Assembly: GCA_015183035.1 (NCBI GenBank)
Contig: JACZZP010000010.1
Location: forward strand, 1,178,001-1,242,000
DNA: 64,000 bases
Source: Meloidogyne chitwoodi
Taxonomy: Eukaryota; Nematoda; Chromadorea; Rhabditida; Meloidogynidae
Direction of reading: 5' to 3'
Below are positions 14,201-24,569 of this stretch, piece after piece. The translations under genes and the position numbers were made by a program. The notes under the pieces were generated by a model, which made no database searches, had not been told where the DNA came from, and worked only from the letters and a program-made list of their open reading frames with translations. How positions within the stretch are numbered: position 1 is the first letter of the stretch; each line of letters starts with the position of its first letter.

Positions 14201-15148
14201 ATGTGAAACACTTAGAATGTGTATTTTAACAACACTTAATTGGGGTTTTTTTAATTTTTTTAAAAATTATTTTTTAAAAAAGGTCTTAGAAATGGTGGTG
14301 GAATTGGTGATGTTTTGAGAAGTGTTAGTCCACATGTATTTATTTTAATTAATTAATTAATTATTATTTAATTTTTAAAAAAAGGAACCTTATTTCTTTT
14401 GGAGAATTTTATATGATATGACTTTTTATATTGGTAATAATAAATATTTAAATTAAGGACATTCTTAATATTTATTTAATTTTAAATTATTTTTAAATAG
14501 TTTTAATTATTATTGTTCTCAATTTAATTTTTGGTGTAATTATTGATACTTTTGGTGATTTGAGGACAGAAAAAAACGAAAAAGAATTTACTTTAGTAAG
14601 TACTAAAATAATTTTATTTTTAAAATTATTATAATTTTTTTAAAGAAAAATACTTGTTTTATTTGTGGGTTAGAACGTGGAATATTTGATAATAAATCTG
14701 TTCAAGGTAAAAATAAATTTAAAAAAAATAATAATAATTTTTTAAAGTAACATTTGATGAACATAATGAACTAGAACATAATCTTTGGCATTATATTTAT
14801 TTTATTGTTTGGTTACAAATTAAAGATGAAACAGAATTTACAGGACCAGAAAGTTTTGTAGCTAAATGTGTAAAGGTAAATATATAATTTAATTATTTAT
14901 TTATTTTTTAAAAGAATCATAATCTTGATTGGTTTCCAAGAATGCAAGCAATATCTTTACAAAAAGAAGAAAATAATAATAATTTAGAAGAAATTGATAA
15001 TAATACTAATAATAATAAACAATTTAAATTAGAATTAAATTATTTAAAAGAACAAATACAACAAAATCAATCATTACTTAGAGAATTTGGACAAAGAATG
15101 CAAGAAATACATCAATTATTAATTAACAATGAACAACTACAAAATTAA
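2234..15148 (+). CDS. itr-1: inositol 1,4,5-trisphosphate receptor (ER calcium-release channel)
   Basis: This is a tetrameric ER channel that opens on IP3 and Ca2+. The reading starts at [14 protein letters not shown] and continues through several dozen exons with mostly 40-60 bp introns. In order the sequence shows the N-terminal suppressor/MIR region ([11 protein letters not shown]), the IP3-binding core with [26 protein letters not shown] and YRKNQEFLA, the RIH repeats, and a long low-complexity Asn/Gln-rich coupling region. The channel domain follows: EMKWQKKLQ, several hydrophobic helices, the pore filter GGGIGDVLR, and the last helix [16 protein letters not shown]. Next come the CFICGLERG zinc-finger-like linker, [12 protein letters not shown], and [10 protein letters not shown]...LDWFPRM, then a Gln-rich coiled coil to the stop. 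Key IP3-contact residues (equivalents of rat R265, R269, K508, R511, Y567, R568, K569) appear conserved. It contains a probable 27-nt cassette exon and one 528-bp intron, much longer than the rest. Family identity is certain; some junctions are not checked. Confidence 0.95.
10498..10524 (+). other. itr-1: candidate 27-nt alternative microexon in itr-1
   Basis: A 27-nt exon (10498-10524) is bounded by a long T-rich acceptor tract ending in AAG and by a strong donor GTAAGTTT. It adds nine residues, roughly IFSTSGSRR with a changed flanking codon, to the coupling domain. The frame is preserved whether it is used or skipped, as the exon length is a multiple of three. It is basic and Ser-rich, as expected for a regulated insert, but expression is not shown by the sequence. 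Confidence 0.6.
12378..12905 (+). other. unusually long itr-1 intron
   Basis: This 528-bp intron interrupts the sequence just before EMKWQKKLQ, the start of the channel domain, while neighbouring introns are about 50 bp. Its middle (about 12410-12800) is less AT-rich than the surrounding introns and has no repeat copy elsewhere that I could see. I found no open frame, tRNA or snRNA signature in it. It may hold an inserted sequence or a regulatory element. Confidence 0.45.
12981..13104 (+). repeat. intron-filling dispersed repeat, copy A
   Basis: Most of the itr-1 intron between EMKWQKKLQ and DKPLLNYF is a repeat. It is nearly identical, over more than 100 bp, to two tandem copies at about 15861-16084. 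Each copy is AT-rich with one GC-rich core, GACCTCGGTCACGTCT. The near identity implies recent copying. Here the unit ends in TTTATTTATTTAG, which serves as the splice acceptor of the next exon. Confidence 0.8.
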
Positions 15149-15445
15149 TTGGAAAATTAATTAAATTTTATTTTATACAAACAAAAAGTTCTTTTCCTCC
15201 TTTTTCTCATCATTCTCTTATTAAATAATTATAATTTTTTATTTATAAATGTCTTATTTTTTATTTTTATAAAGCTTTTACAAAATGAAAATAAATTTTT
15301 TTAAATTAATTCCGATTAAAATAATTTTTTATTTTACATAATTACATATACAAAACAATTAGATATATGAACAAGAGATACAACAAACACATTATATATA
15401 ATTATATATGAACCTAATAATTTCCAACTTACATTAGAACACAAT
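15149..15445. other. convergent 3' intergenic region
   Basis: About 300 bp lie between the itr-1 stop and the stop of the minus-strand membrane-protein gene, so the two genes are tail to tail. It is AT-rich and presumably holds both 3' untranslated regions. No other feature is seen. Confidence 0.5.
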
Positions 15446-15848
15446 TTATTTGTTTGGTTTCCAGTCAACAACCTCATATATGTTGTCATCTTTCTTTTTC
15501 TTTTCTTTAGGTTTTTCCTTTTCCTCTGCGCGTTTGCGAAGTCGTTCCGCCTCCCGAGTACGATTCTCATCACGTTGCTTTTTCTTTTCCTTTTCAGTCT
15601 TCATTTTGGTGGTGAACAAAGCTGCAGCAGCAACACATCCTGAACAGAAAAAGAAGCGACGATAGAATGACCTTAAATTTAATTATTTATAAAATAAATA
15701 ATGAATTATTAAACATACATTTTTGTATTAGAAGGACGAGGTAGAATAAGAAAAATAAGAGAAATACTAATAAAATTAAGAATAAGACCAAATACTATAA
15801 TAATAAGAATAGGAATAAGACTCCTTTGACCATAGTTGCTTTTATACT
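15446..15848 (-). CDS. small two-helix membrane protein with Lys/Glu-rich tail (5' end not found)
   Basis: I do not recognise a family. Two exons are clear. The upstream one encodes YKSNYGQRSLIP followed by a hydrophobic helix (ILIIIVFGLILNFISI and beyond). It joins, with the split codon for Met, to an exon encoding SFYRR, a second short hydrophobic stretch (FFFCSGCVAAAALFTT), a highly charged coiled-coil-like segment (KTEKEKKKQRDENRTREAER) and the end NIYEVVDWKPNK. The preceding in-frame sequence is closed by a stop, so an upstream exon or a trans-splice site is needed. The best acceptor is the AG at about 15849-15850. Immediately upstream lie two tandem copies of the intron-type repeat, and I could not find a convincing first exon beyond them. 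The only in-frame ATG near the front spans the exon junction. Confidence 0.55.
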
Positions 15849-15860
15849 CTTGAGGTAAGG

Positions 15861-16084
15861 ATTTATTTTTAAAAAATTAAATAATTAAAATATTTAAAAT
15901 AAATTAAATATAATTTTATAGACCTCGGTCACGTCTAAATAAATAAATATAAAGTATTTATTTATTCTAATTAAATTTATTTTTAAAAAATTAAATAATT
16001 AAAATATTTAAAATAAATTAAATATAATTTTATAGACCTCGGTCACGTCTAAATAAATAAATATAAAGTATTTATTTATAATAA
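15861..16084 (+). repeat. two tandem copies (114-bp period) of the intron-type repeat
   Basis: Two head-to-tail copies with a 114-bp period each carry the core GACCTCGGTCACGTCT. They differ from copy A in the itr-1 intron by a single substitution and a 4-base length change over more than 100 bp. On the minus strand, which is the sense of the adjacent gene, the core reads TTTATTTAG/ACGTGACCGAG/GTCTATAA. It thus looks like an acceptor and donor around an 11-nt segment. Confidence 0.8.
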
Positions 16085-16193
16085 ATAAAATATTTCACCG
16101 TTTATTTACAAATATGAAGTACAATTTATATATAATATTAAAAAATTAAGAATATGAAATAAACTTTATAATTATCTCAATTCTATAAATTAA

Positions 16194-16716
<523 letters not shown>

Positions 16717-17499
16717 TTTCTAAGTTGTATTAAATTTGTTGAAACAAAAATGTTTGATAATAGTAATAGTTTAAAATAATAACAGGACTGGCCTTAGTAA
16801 TTACAAAATTGGACAAAACCTAAGGCAAATTTACAAAATTATAGAAAAAGTAAAGCATATAAATAAATAGTTTATATTTTGTTTGAAAAGTTAAAGAAGC
16901 GTAAAAAAGAAAATTTATAGCAAATTTTTATGCATCAAATATTTAGTTGTTTTAACGCATAATTTGCTTAGCTTGCTCTACTAATTATTTTTATTTCATG
17001 TTTTCAATAAATTGTAGTATTATTTGTATCTTTATCACACTGCTAAATTTTATATACTCACTTTAAAAGCTAAATTTATAATAAACAGAATTAACGCTTT
17101 TGAATTTTTATCGACTAAAAATGAAGCATTTTTGTCAAAAAGGACAGAGGGAAATTTTTTCAATCCATGTTTACGTGTGTCCTAAATAGCCGAACAGCTG
17201 AAAAATATGAAAATAAAAGGGATGAAGAAACGAACGAGAATATATTTAAACAATTAATAGCTCCTTGACAACCAAAAAATAGAACTAGTAAAAACATACT
17301 ATAACAAAATTTTACTAAACTTTTAAAATAAATATTCTTAAATTTTATAAGCAATATTTTATTGAATATTAAAAAAACATTAAATAAGTTAAAATTAAAA
17401 AATAAAGGACTTCAAATGAGAATTAATCAAAAAAGTTTCAAATATTAGGAAAATATCAGAAAAGTAGTCCGTTTTAAATTCCTATCATTTCTTTTATCG
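16717..17499. other. intergenic, AT-rich
   Basis: About 780 bp between the ZC2HC1-like gene and the dpl-1 stop codon contain no supported gene. A short minus-strand open frame at 17160-17354 starting MLIKFKNIYF has no family signal and no splice context. Confidence 0.5.
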
Positions 17500-20016
17500 C
17501 TAATTATCAGAAACTACAACTACCTCTTCTTCCACATGACCAGGGACGACTACTGCTTGTTGTTGACGTTGTATTTGTCCCGCATTCGTCGTTTCTTCCT
17601 CATCCAAATACTGTTGTCGATGTTGAACGCTTCTTATATAACTAACCTTTGAAAAACAATATTTTTAAAATAGAAAAGCAAAAAAACCTCTTCATGCTCC
17701 ATTAATTGATAATCGTTCAACATTTTAGCGTTAGAATGCATTTGAGTATTCTGCCGCAGGCCAATCTGACGAGCACCGTAGTTAATACGAGGATATACAA
17801 AACGAGTATACGGGTGTTGATAAATTTGTTGGTTACGTGGGGGATTTATCTTAAAATTCTGAATTTATAATCATAACCTAAATTTACTTTTTTAAGATTA
17901 AAAATCTTCAATTAATTAAACTCACAGGCACTTCATAATGTAAAACACCTCCAAGACGCTGTTGAGGCCGACGGAATTGATGATGTTGACGAATTGGACG
18001 TTGCATTGGAATTAAAGGTTGTCTTGATGCAACAATTGAATGATCCCAAAAACGAGAAGAGGAATAACGCTATAAATTAATTCAAATTAATAACTTATTT
18101 TAATCTTTATATTTTAGAATAAATAATCTAATTATATAATTGAGAATGTTTGTCTGTTTGTTTGTCTCTTTGTATTCAAATGGCTGTTCTTTAGTATATG
18201 GGGTTCGAGCTAGAAACATTTAATATATATCAATCGATTCCTCTCGTCGAGCTGAGCACGAATATATAAGTTTTATTTCTAGGAAAAATTTTTGAGCCGA
18301 GTTACAGATCCCTGAAAATCGAAAAACCATAGGGGGGAGTAAGCTCAGTGATTACCGCGGTTACACTTAAATTATCGCTAGTATTTAAAAATTTAATAAA
18401 AATTTATGTTATAACTGTATTAACAGGTCGAGGAATAACTGCACATTTAGCAATTGATTGTTGTTGAAGTTGAGGCGACTGTGAAAGTAAAGATGGTTGG
18501 CTCCTAACCGACTGAATTTGTTTCGCCATTGGTGATAAAAAACTCCCCATTGGGCCACTATCACCAGTTGGTGCAACACCACTTAGATTTGTTCGAGTAG
18601 CTCTAACAACAATAGGATCAGTTGGAGCAGATGGTGGAGATTGAAATTTGACAATTAAATTTGAGGTACTAATTCAATAGTTAATTTAAACAAATGAAAA
18701 AGACCCACTTAAATGATTCCTTGGAGGTCATTTCTTTAGGTTGATTAACATCAGTGCTTGTTAATGTTCCTTTCATTAAAAACAAAAGAAATTTTAAATA
18801 TAAAATTAATTTTTAAAAACCTTCAACAATTTGATCAACATAGTCGCGAAGTGCAGGAGGCAAACATGCTTTAATGTGTGGGACATGTTCTATTGGAACT
18901 TCACCCCGTTCTATTCCATAAGCTAAACCAAGACGTTTTAACACTTCAATGTCATCGTGAATTTCAAAAGGGCGATCAAAATTGAACCAATACTCGGACC
19001 TTTTTAGATTACCCATTAACAAAATGTCAAGGAAGTTATAAAAATATACTTGTCTGGAGCAATTGCACATTCAACCATTGTTTTCCGTTCAGTACTCACA
19101 ATAATATAAGGTAAATAAAGAATTGCTGAGTTTGGTGGTCGTCCATTAATACGTTCTCTTTCTCGATTTCGTTGTACTAATGATTTATACGCAACTAACT
19201 AAATGTAAGAAATTAAAAAAATGTTTTATTAGAATAAAATACTTGAACGATTAATTCTTGTAATTGCTCAGTTTTCTGACGAATACGCTCTTTTCTTTGT
19301 GCCAATTCTTCCTCAAGTCGTCTACATTCAGCCAATGAAGATGTTGGTAAACCAACCCAACGAATCTCTTTCTTTTCTTTTTCAATTATATTCATTGCCA
19401 TCAAAACATTTAGTGCATCATAAACACGTCGACGAATGTTGCGGACATCGTATTGATATTTCTCCTCACAAACAATAAGAAATTAATTTAATAAAATTAA
19501 ATGAAAACCGGATCTTGAGGTACAACAGCATGATCAAAATATTCTGTAACTAATTCATCGGCAACTTCGTTGTAGTTGGTTTGACCCTTATGTTTAACCT
19601 TTTCACAAACTTTGTGCGCAAAATGGCGTAAGCCTCTAGTCTTGTCAGTTGAACGTTGCCGCAAATAGAAATGTGGTGTAGACTAAAAATTTGTTATCAT
19701 TGTTTGAAGATCATAAAGTTCATAGAATTTTAAATAATTTCACTCAAATATTTTAACGTTATCTTTTACAAAAATAAAAAACCGTTTGGTTAGTAGGTGT
19801 TCGCTGATCGACATTAATATATTCTTCGCATCCTTCTTCCTCCTCATCTTCATTGTAATGTCGAGGCCGTTTAAAGCCAGTAGAGATAAGTTGATGCTGC
19901 ATTTGATGGGTACTATATGGATAATTTGATGGAGGTGTTGAGTAAATGTTTGTTGTATGATGTCTTTGTGATGAAAGAAAGCGCAATTGAGCTGTATTTC
20001 CACGAGACTGATCCAT
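17500..20016 (-). CDS. dpl-1: DP transcription factor, E2F dimerisation partner
   Basis: DP proteins pair with E2F to bind cell-cycle promoters and are part of the DREAM complex. The start is taken as [13 protein letters not shown], directly after an acceptor (TTTTTTTAATTGTAG). After an acidic low-complexity N-terminus comes the winged-helix DNA-binding domain: [22 protein letters not shown] and the DNA-contact helix [19 protein letters not shown]. Then follow the [12 protein letters not shown] segment, the dimerisation coiled coil ([20 protein letters not shown]) and the marked box with [21 protein letters not shown] long Gln/Pro-rich C-terminus ends in VVVVSDN. One C-terminal intron (about 18070-18430) is swollen by repeat sequence. 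An in-frame ATG 51 bp upstream lies inside a transposon terminal repeat and is probably not the native start. Confidence 0.93.
18120..18380. repeat. repeat-derived insert in a dpl-1 intron
   Basis: This part of a 350-bp intron is richer in G/C than its neighbours. It carries ATTCCTCTCGTCGAGCTGAG, closely resembling the internal motif of the two small elements at 30.1-31.0 kb, and a simple TTTGTCTG-type stretch at its left. I could not fix its ends or a target-site duplication. Confidence 0.5.
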
Positions 20017-20032
20017 TAAACTACAATTAAAA

Positions 20033-20040
20033 AAAGGTAG
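20033..20040. other. left target-site duplication of the 1.5-kb element
   Basis: AAAGGTAG lies directly before the left terminus GGCAATCC and is repeated exactly at 21538-21545 after the right terminus. It sits in the pyrimidine tract of the first dpl-1 splice acceptor (minus strand). Confidence 0.85.
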
Positions 20041-20292
20041 GGCAATCCTTCGGAATTGTGGTCCCATCGAAAAAAAAAATAAATAATTCTGAAAACATGT
20101 TTCTTGGAGTAATTTGGGACGCTGATCACGAATCTGAGGTCAGATTTTGTCTATCACTTGATTTTATCTATGATTAATCAAGTACTTGATTTTTTGAAAA
20201 AATTTTTCAGCGGAAAAAAGACATCTACTCGATTCGTCTCATTGAGCTGAATCGGATAGTACCACTTATGTTTTATAGAAATGAATATGAAC

Positions 20293-21348
20293 CAGGGATC
20301 CTGCCGACAAAAAATCAATTCCCGATTTTCGGGAATCGGGAATTCCCGAAATTTTTCAATTCCCGATTTTCGTGAATCGGGAATTCCCGAAATTTTTCAA
20401 TTCCCGATTTTCGGGAATCGGGAATTCCCGAAATTTTTCAATTCACGATTTTCGTGAATCGGGAATTCCCGACCCAAAAATCGTCGGGAATTCCCGATTT
20501 TCGGGAATCGGGAATCGGTAAAATCGAAAATTTTCTCACAACCAAAAAATTAAAAAAAATTCGGCTGGCTCTTGTTCCAGAGTTGGCATGGAAGTTCTGG
20601 ATTTTTATTGTATCCAGATTCAAGATCCAGGAAGTTTATGGTATTCTGAAATTTTTCTGGAACTGATTTTTCTGAAGTCCAGATCTTGGATCAGGGCCAA
20701 GTCTATAAAATAAATCAGAATTCAGTGTCCAGATCAAGGATTTTTAAAATTCCAATCCCTACTAAGTATAAGTACTAATTCACATTTTTTTAGCGCCGCG
20801 GCGAAAAATTTTGAAATTTTATGGTAATCATTTGATAAAAATTCTCATATTTAATGACGCAGGTGAAATTTTGACTTGTCTTTTTGCTTCTAAAATTTAT
20901 AAAACTCAAAACGCAAGAAACATAAATTTAACAAGAATTAATGAGATTATAATATATTTTCCATACATTGGAATCGAACCCTCGTCAAGAGTAGGATTGT
21001 AGACTAACGCGATAACCACTCAACCAAACTCTTGCTTAAATAAAAACGAATTAAATTATACATTTCACTATAATTTCTTTTCCCATGGCAAGAAGCTAAA
21101 AAGTAAGAGAAAACTAAAGTGAGAGAAGTGAAAAGAGGGGTGTATTTCCCGATATTTTCCCGATTTTTCAAAAAAATTTCGGGATCGGGAACGGGAATTC
21201 CCGAAAATTTTCAATTCCCGATTTTCGTGAATCGGGAATTCCCGAAAATTTTCAATTCCCGATTTTCGTGAATCGGGAATTCCCGACCCAAAAATCGTCG
21301 GGAATTCCCGATTTTCGGGAATCGGGAATCGGGTCGGCAGGATCCCTG
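20293..21348. mobile_element. hAT-like non-autonomous transposon nested in the 1.5-kb element
   Basis: It has perfect 16-bp terminal inverted repeats CAGGGATCCTGCCGAC and a perfect 8-bp duplication ATATGAAC at 20285-20292 and 21349-21356. The CAGGG terminus and 8-bp duplication are hallmarks of hAT elements. Both ends hold several subterminal copies of a palindromic unit built from TTCCCGATTTTCGGGAATCG, about 40 bp each. These are the kind of arrays hAT transposases bind. There is no transposase frame. The interior carries a tRNA-like segment on the minus strand. Confidence 0.9.
20958..21035 (-). other. tRNA-like sequence with pol III A and B boxes, inside the hAT-like element
   Basis: Read on the minus strand, the segment starts GCAAGAGTTTGG, has an A-box-like TGGTTGAGTGG and a B-box-like GGGTTCGATTCC at tRNA-like spacing. 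The acceptor and T-arm stems do not pair properly and no clean anticodon loop forms. It is therefore a degenerate tRNA or a tRNA-derived (SINE-like) piece, not a functional tRNA gene. Confidence 0.5.
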
Positions 21349-21545
21349 ATATGAACCCAATTACAAGCGATTAAAAATTGTGAATCATCCACATGATTAA
21401 CTAAAAATCATTGATAAAATCAAGTGTTAAACAAAATCTGAGTTCAGATTCGTATCTCCGCCACAAATTACTCCTAAAAAAAGTTTCTAAAATTTTTTTT
21501 TTTTTCTTCGAAGAGACCACAATTCCGAAGGATTGCCAAAGGTAG

Positions 21546-22574
21546 AGAATATTATTAAAATATTCAGAAATTGCATTCTCAAGGCGTAACGAGTTGTGTT
21601 TTCGGGACTATAGAGAAACTCTAACTGTCTTGCAAAAATTATTCATCATTCTCTCTCATTTTTTACACTTCTTATTTTTCCGCTCTCCTAATTTCCACAT
21701 TCCATCGTTTTTAAGCAAAACACAAGGGTAAAGGCTTCTACTACAGGTTTTGAAGACAAATATACTGGGCTGAAAAGGATTAGATTTGTACAAAATGTCA
21801 TTGTACGAAATGGTTAGCCATAAATTTAGAAAAAAATTTTTATTCAACTTATATCTATTTGAGTCTCAACTCATTTTCGATATTCTGAATTTGCTAAGGC
21901 GATATGTCATATTTCGATAATGAGTAGTGTTGAAATAATGTAGCTACTTGATAGATCAGAATGTAAACTATCTAAAACTTTCACCTCACTGCTCTATCTG
22001 AGTGTAAAACCGTGACGAATTGACATTTTCCATGCTTTGCTCCACTATCCCTTCATACACAGCTCCGAATCTCTTTATTTGAGACTAATATTTTAAACAG
22101 TTTTCAGTCCTATACCCTTGGGTTTTAGACAAAACGTGATGAACAAAACGGTCATAAGGCCAATATTGGACGAAATGGTCTGTTAGCACTCGCGGCGAAA
22201 CTGCAATTTCTGCGTCAAAGTGGGCTTTAACTAGAGGGGGTGGTCACTTTATCGACGCCGTTTTAACGATAGCATTTGACGACAGATTTTCACCGACAGC
22301 CGTTTTACCGTGCCGTTTGACCGACGGCCGTCTTACCGACGCCATTTGACCGACCGAAGAAAAGGTTCAATTTTACCGACAGAATTTAATTTTTATTCAA
22401 AATTTTTACTCCAACAAGCTAAAATAAAAAAACAAGAATGGTATTTTGCACACATCCTGTAAAATTCTGTCAGGGCCCTTTCTTGTGCCGCACTCTTGTT
22501 CTTATGAATGCAACAAAAAATAAAAGCAATAGTTTAATTTTTACTTAATCTTGCAAGCTTTAGGTTTGTGATAT
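21546..22574. other. intergenic region between divergent dpl-1 and NFRKB-like genes
   Basis: About 1 kb holds the presumed promoter side of the NFRKB-like gene and, before the transposon insertion, of dpl-1. No gene is supported. Its right part contains the GC-richer repeat block described separately. Confidence 0.5.
22240..22385. repeat. degenerate short-period repeat (GCCGTTTTACCGAC-type units)
   Basis: Several imperfect copies of a unit of about 15-18 bp follow each other. Examples are GACGCCGTTTTAACGA, GACAGCCGTTTTACCG, GACGGCCGTCTTACCG and GACGCCATTTGACCG. The block is much richer in G/C than its surroundings. It resembles the subterminal repeat arm of a DNA transposon; no opposite arm or flanking duplication was found. 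Confidence 0.55.
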
Positions 22575-24569
22575 ATGGAGTTTAATAACGGCACTTCTAT
22601 ATTGTCTAATAATTCATCTTCACAAATTAATAATGAAATTGGAAATGTCAGTGAACACTCTGAAGTGACATCTTTCTCCATACAACGAAATCGCTGCTAC
22701 TCATCATCAGAAAATGTTGTAACCAGTAGGACTGGTGATTTCTATAGAAATATTAATTTGGATGAACAAGAATCTTTTGTTCAGTGCACAAAACTTTTTT
22801 TGGGTGGTGAATGGATTGAAATACCAAATGGTCTCATCGACGATGTATTCAATTAATGTATTTTTATAAAGTTTTTGACGTTTTAGGAATCAACTTTTCG
22901 TTTTGTTCTCAATAAAGAATCATTTCAATTACTTTCACAAGCAGCTCAAAGTCATTTAAAGGTTTTTGAAATGTATTTTTAAGAAAATTTTTTAATTTTA
23001 AGCGTTATTTGCCCGAATCAGATATTACTAGTTTAGATGACTTGCTCTCATACACATTCTCAAATGATAAAAACTTCTTTTTTGGGAATCCGATAGAAAA
23101 ATTTTTGAAAAAAATTTGTGGTTATTTATATAATTATTTGTTTTCTTTTATTTTTCTTTTAGATGGTTATTTCAGTTCTGTTGATCATGTTCAATTGAGA
23201 GATCATAAAAGGGTCACTATTCATTTATTTACTAAATTTAATTTTTTATATTTTTTCTCAGGTTCTTTACGACCATTATATTCGGCATCATCAAATGAAT
23301 TTACTCAAAAAACTGCTAATTAGTCGACACGTTGGTTTTTTTCTATTTTGTTTTAAAAGTATCTTTAATATATTTGTTTTGCATTTATTGTTTTGGTTTT
23401 ATTTTAAAATTTTTTCCTTAATTATCTAACATAAGTCGTTTTAATAATTAACAAAGTCTAATACGAAATCTTCACACAATTTTTAATTTAGACACTTCTT
23501 GAAACTACCTCCAAACAAAAGGGACATATTGGTGAAAATTCTACGGATTCTTTTCCTTTAACTCCTTCGATAAAACATTTATTCGGAGAATTAAAGCCAC
23601 AATTGACTAATAAATTAATAACAAATAACTTGAATTATTCTACACGTCGCTTAGCAAAACACTCAAATGTTCGACGACGTGCAAAAATACGAGCAAGATT
23701 GTACAAAAATTTAGATAAATGGTCATACCCGGGAGATATTCCCACAATTTTTGGGAGTGTTTATTTCAAAATTTGTTAAAAACATGACATTTCTCAAGTA
23801 TTAGCATATGTATATATGAAATATTTTGTAAATACCATTATTTTTCTACTTTAGAATGATTGACGATTGCCGAGTTAAATCAGGCCAAAATCCTGGTCCA
23901 TCATCTGATGAATCTGCCCAAGGTTTTCTTCTTCGTTTTTTGTTGATTTTAAATTAAAATTAATTAAGAAGAAGAATGTAGTGTTCAGCCACTCCCACAA
24001 AATGCTCGTAGTACAATGTATACCGAAAAGTTTTCTGCTGATTTGGATTTATATCAACCAATTAAAATGCGTGATGTTGCTGATCTTTATCGAGAATATT
24101 GTTATTTACGTGAAGTTGAGCCAGTAAAAACCGTTTTATTATTTTTTTAATTTTTTGATTAATAGGATTGTCCAAGTCTGGATATTACTGATATAACATT
24201 GTAAGCTTTCTCCTAAAGTGCAAATTTAAATTTTTTTAGAATAACTAAATTTTTAGGTGGTTTTTTTAAATAAAAATAAATGTTTTTAAAATAATTTAAT
24301 GAGCCTAAACTTTTTAGACTTGGTTTTTATATATTTTTAGAGAGGAAGTTTATGAACGAACGGGTATATCATTCCAAACGGAGCGTAACTTTTTCAAAAT
24401 AACAGAGCAAAATTTTGCTCAAATTGCTAACAAACAAAAATATCCTCAAAAGCAACAAACTCAAGAACAACAACATTTTTGTAATGGTGGAAGTATATCT
24501 CAAAATGAAATTAAACGTGAAGTAGCATCTCCAACAATTAATGCTTTTTCTGTTGAATTAAATAATTAA
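22575..24569 (+). CDS. NFRKB-like protein (INO80 chromatin-remodelling complex subunit)
   Basis: NFRKB (INO80G) is a metazoan INO80 subunit that binds and restrains UCH37 through its DEUBAD domain. The start MEFNNGTSILSNN follows a likely acceptor (AAGCTTTAG). The conserved N-terminal region is visible: STFRFVLNKESFQLLSQAAQ with HLKRYLPESD, then NFFFGNPIEKFLKKICDGYF, and the helical HVQLRDHKRVLYDHYIRHHQ with LLISRHTLLE. A basic segment, RRAKIRARLYKN, precedes GPSSDESAQEE, and the reading ends in a Gln-rich tail. These match NFRKB in order and spacing. The protein is far shorter than vertebrate NFRKB, lacking the winged-helix and long C-terminal parts. One junction near 23757-23855 could not be joined with ordinary GT/AG sites in frame, so that stretch is provisional. 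Confidence 0.75.

Larger units (their letters stand above)
20041..21537. mobile_element. non-autonomous DNA transposon, GGCAATC termini, 8-bp TSD
   Basis: The termini are inverted repeats beginning GGCAATCCTTCGGAATTGTG at both ends, with imperfect similarity extending about 150 bp inward (for example GGAGTAATTTG and GAATCTGA with CAGATTTTGT in both arms). It is flanked by a perfect 8-bp duplication, AAAGGTAG. It encodes no transposase and contains a second element at 20293-21348; without that the host element would be about 430 bp, the same size as its relative at 37445-37870. The superfamily is not settled: an 8-bp duplication fits hAT or Merlin types. Confidence 0.88.

Noticed and set aside
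15450..15665. Plus-strand frame rich in Ser/Phe/Arg
   Set aside because: It is the antisense shadow of the Lys/Glu-rich tail exon of the minus-strand membrane-protein gene.
20017..20067. In-frame ATG (MGPQFRRIALPFF) upstream of dpl-1 as the native start
   Set aside because: The ATG and following codons lie in the transposon terminal repeat and target duplication, and a good splice acceptor separates them from [10 protein letters not shown].
20438..20666. Open frames on both strands over the CGGGAATTCCCG repeats
   Set aside because: They are produced by palindromic subterminal repeats of the hAT-like element and encode no recognisable domain.
20958..21035. Functional tRNA gene
   Set aside because: The A and B boxes are good, but acceptor and T stems do not pair and no clean anticodon loop forms.
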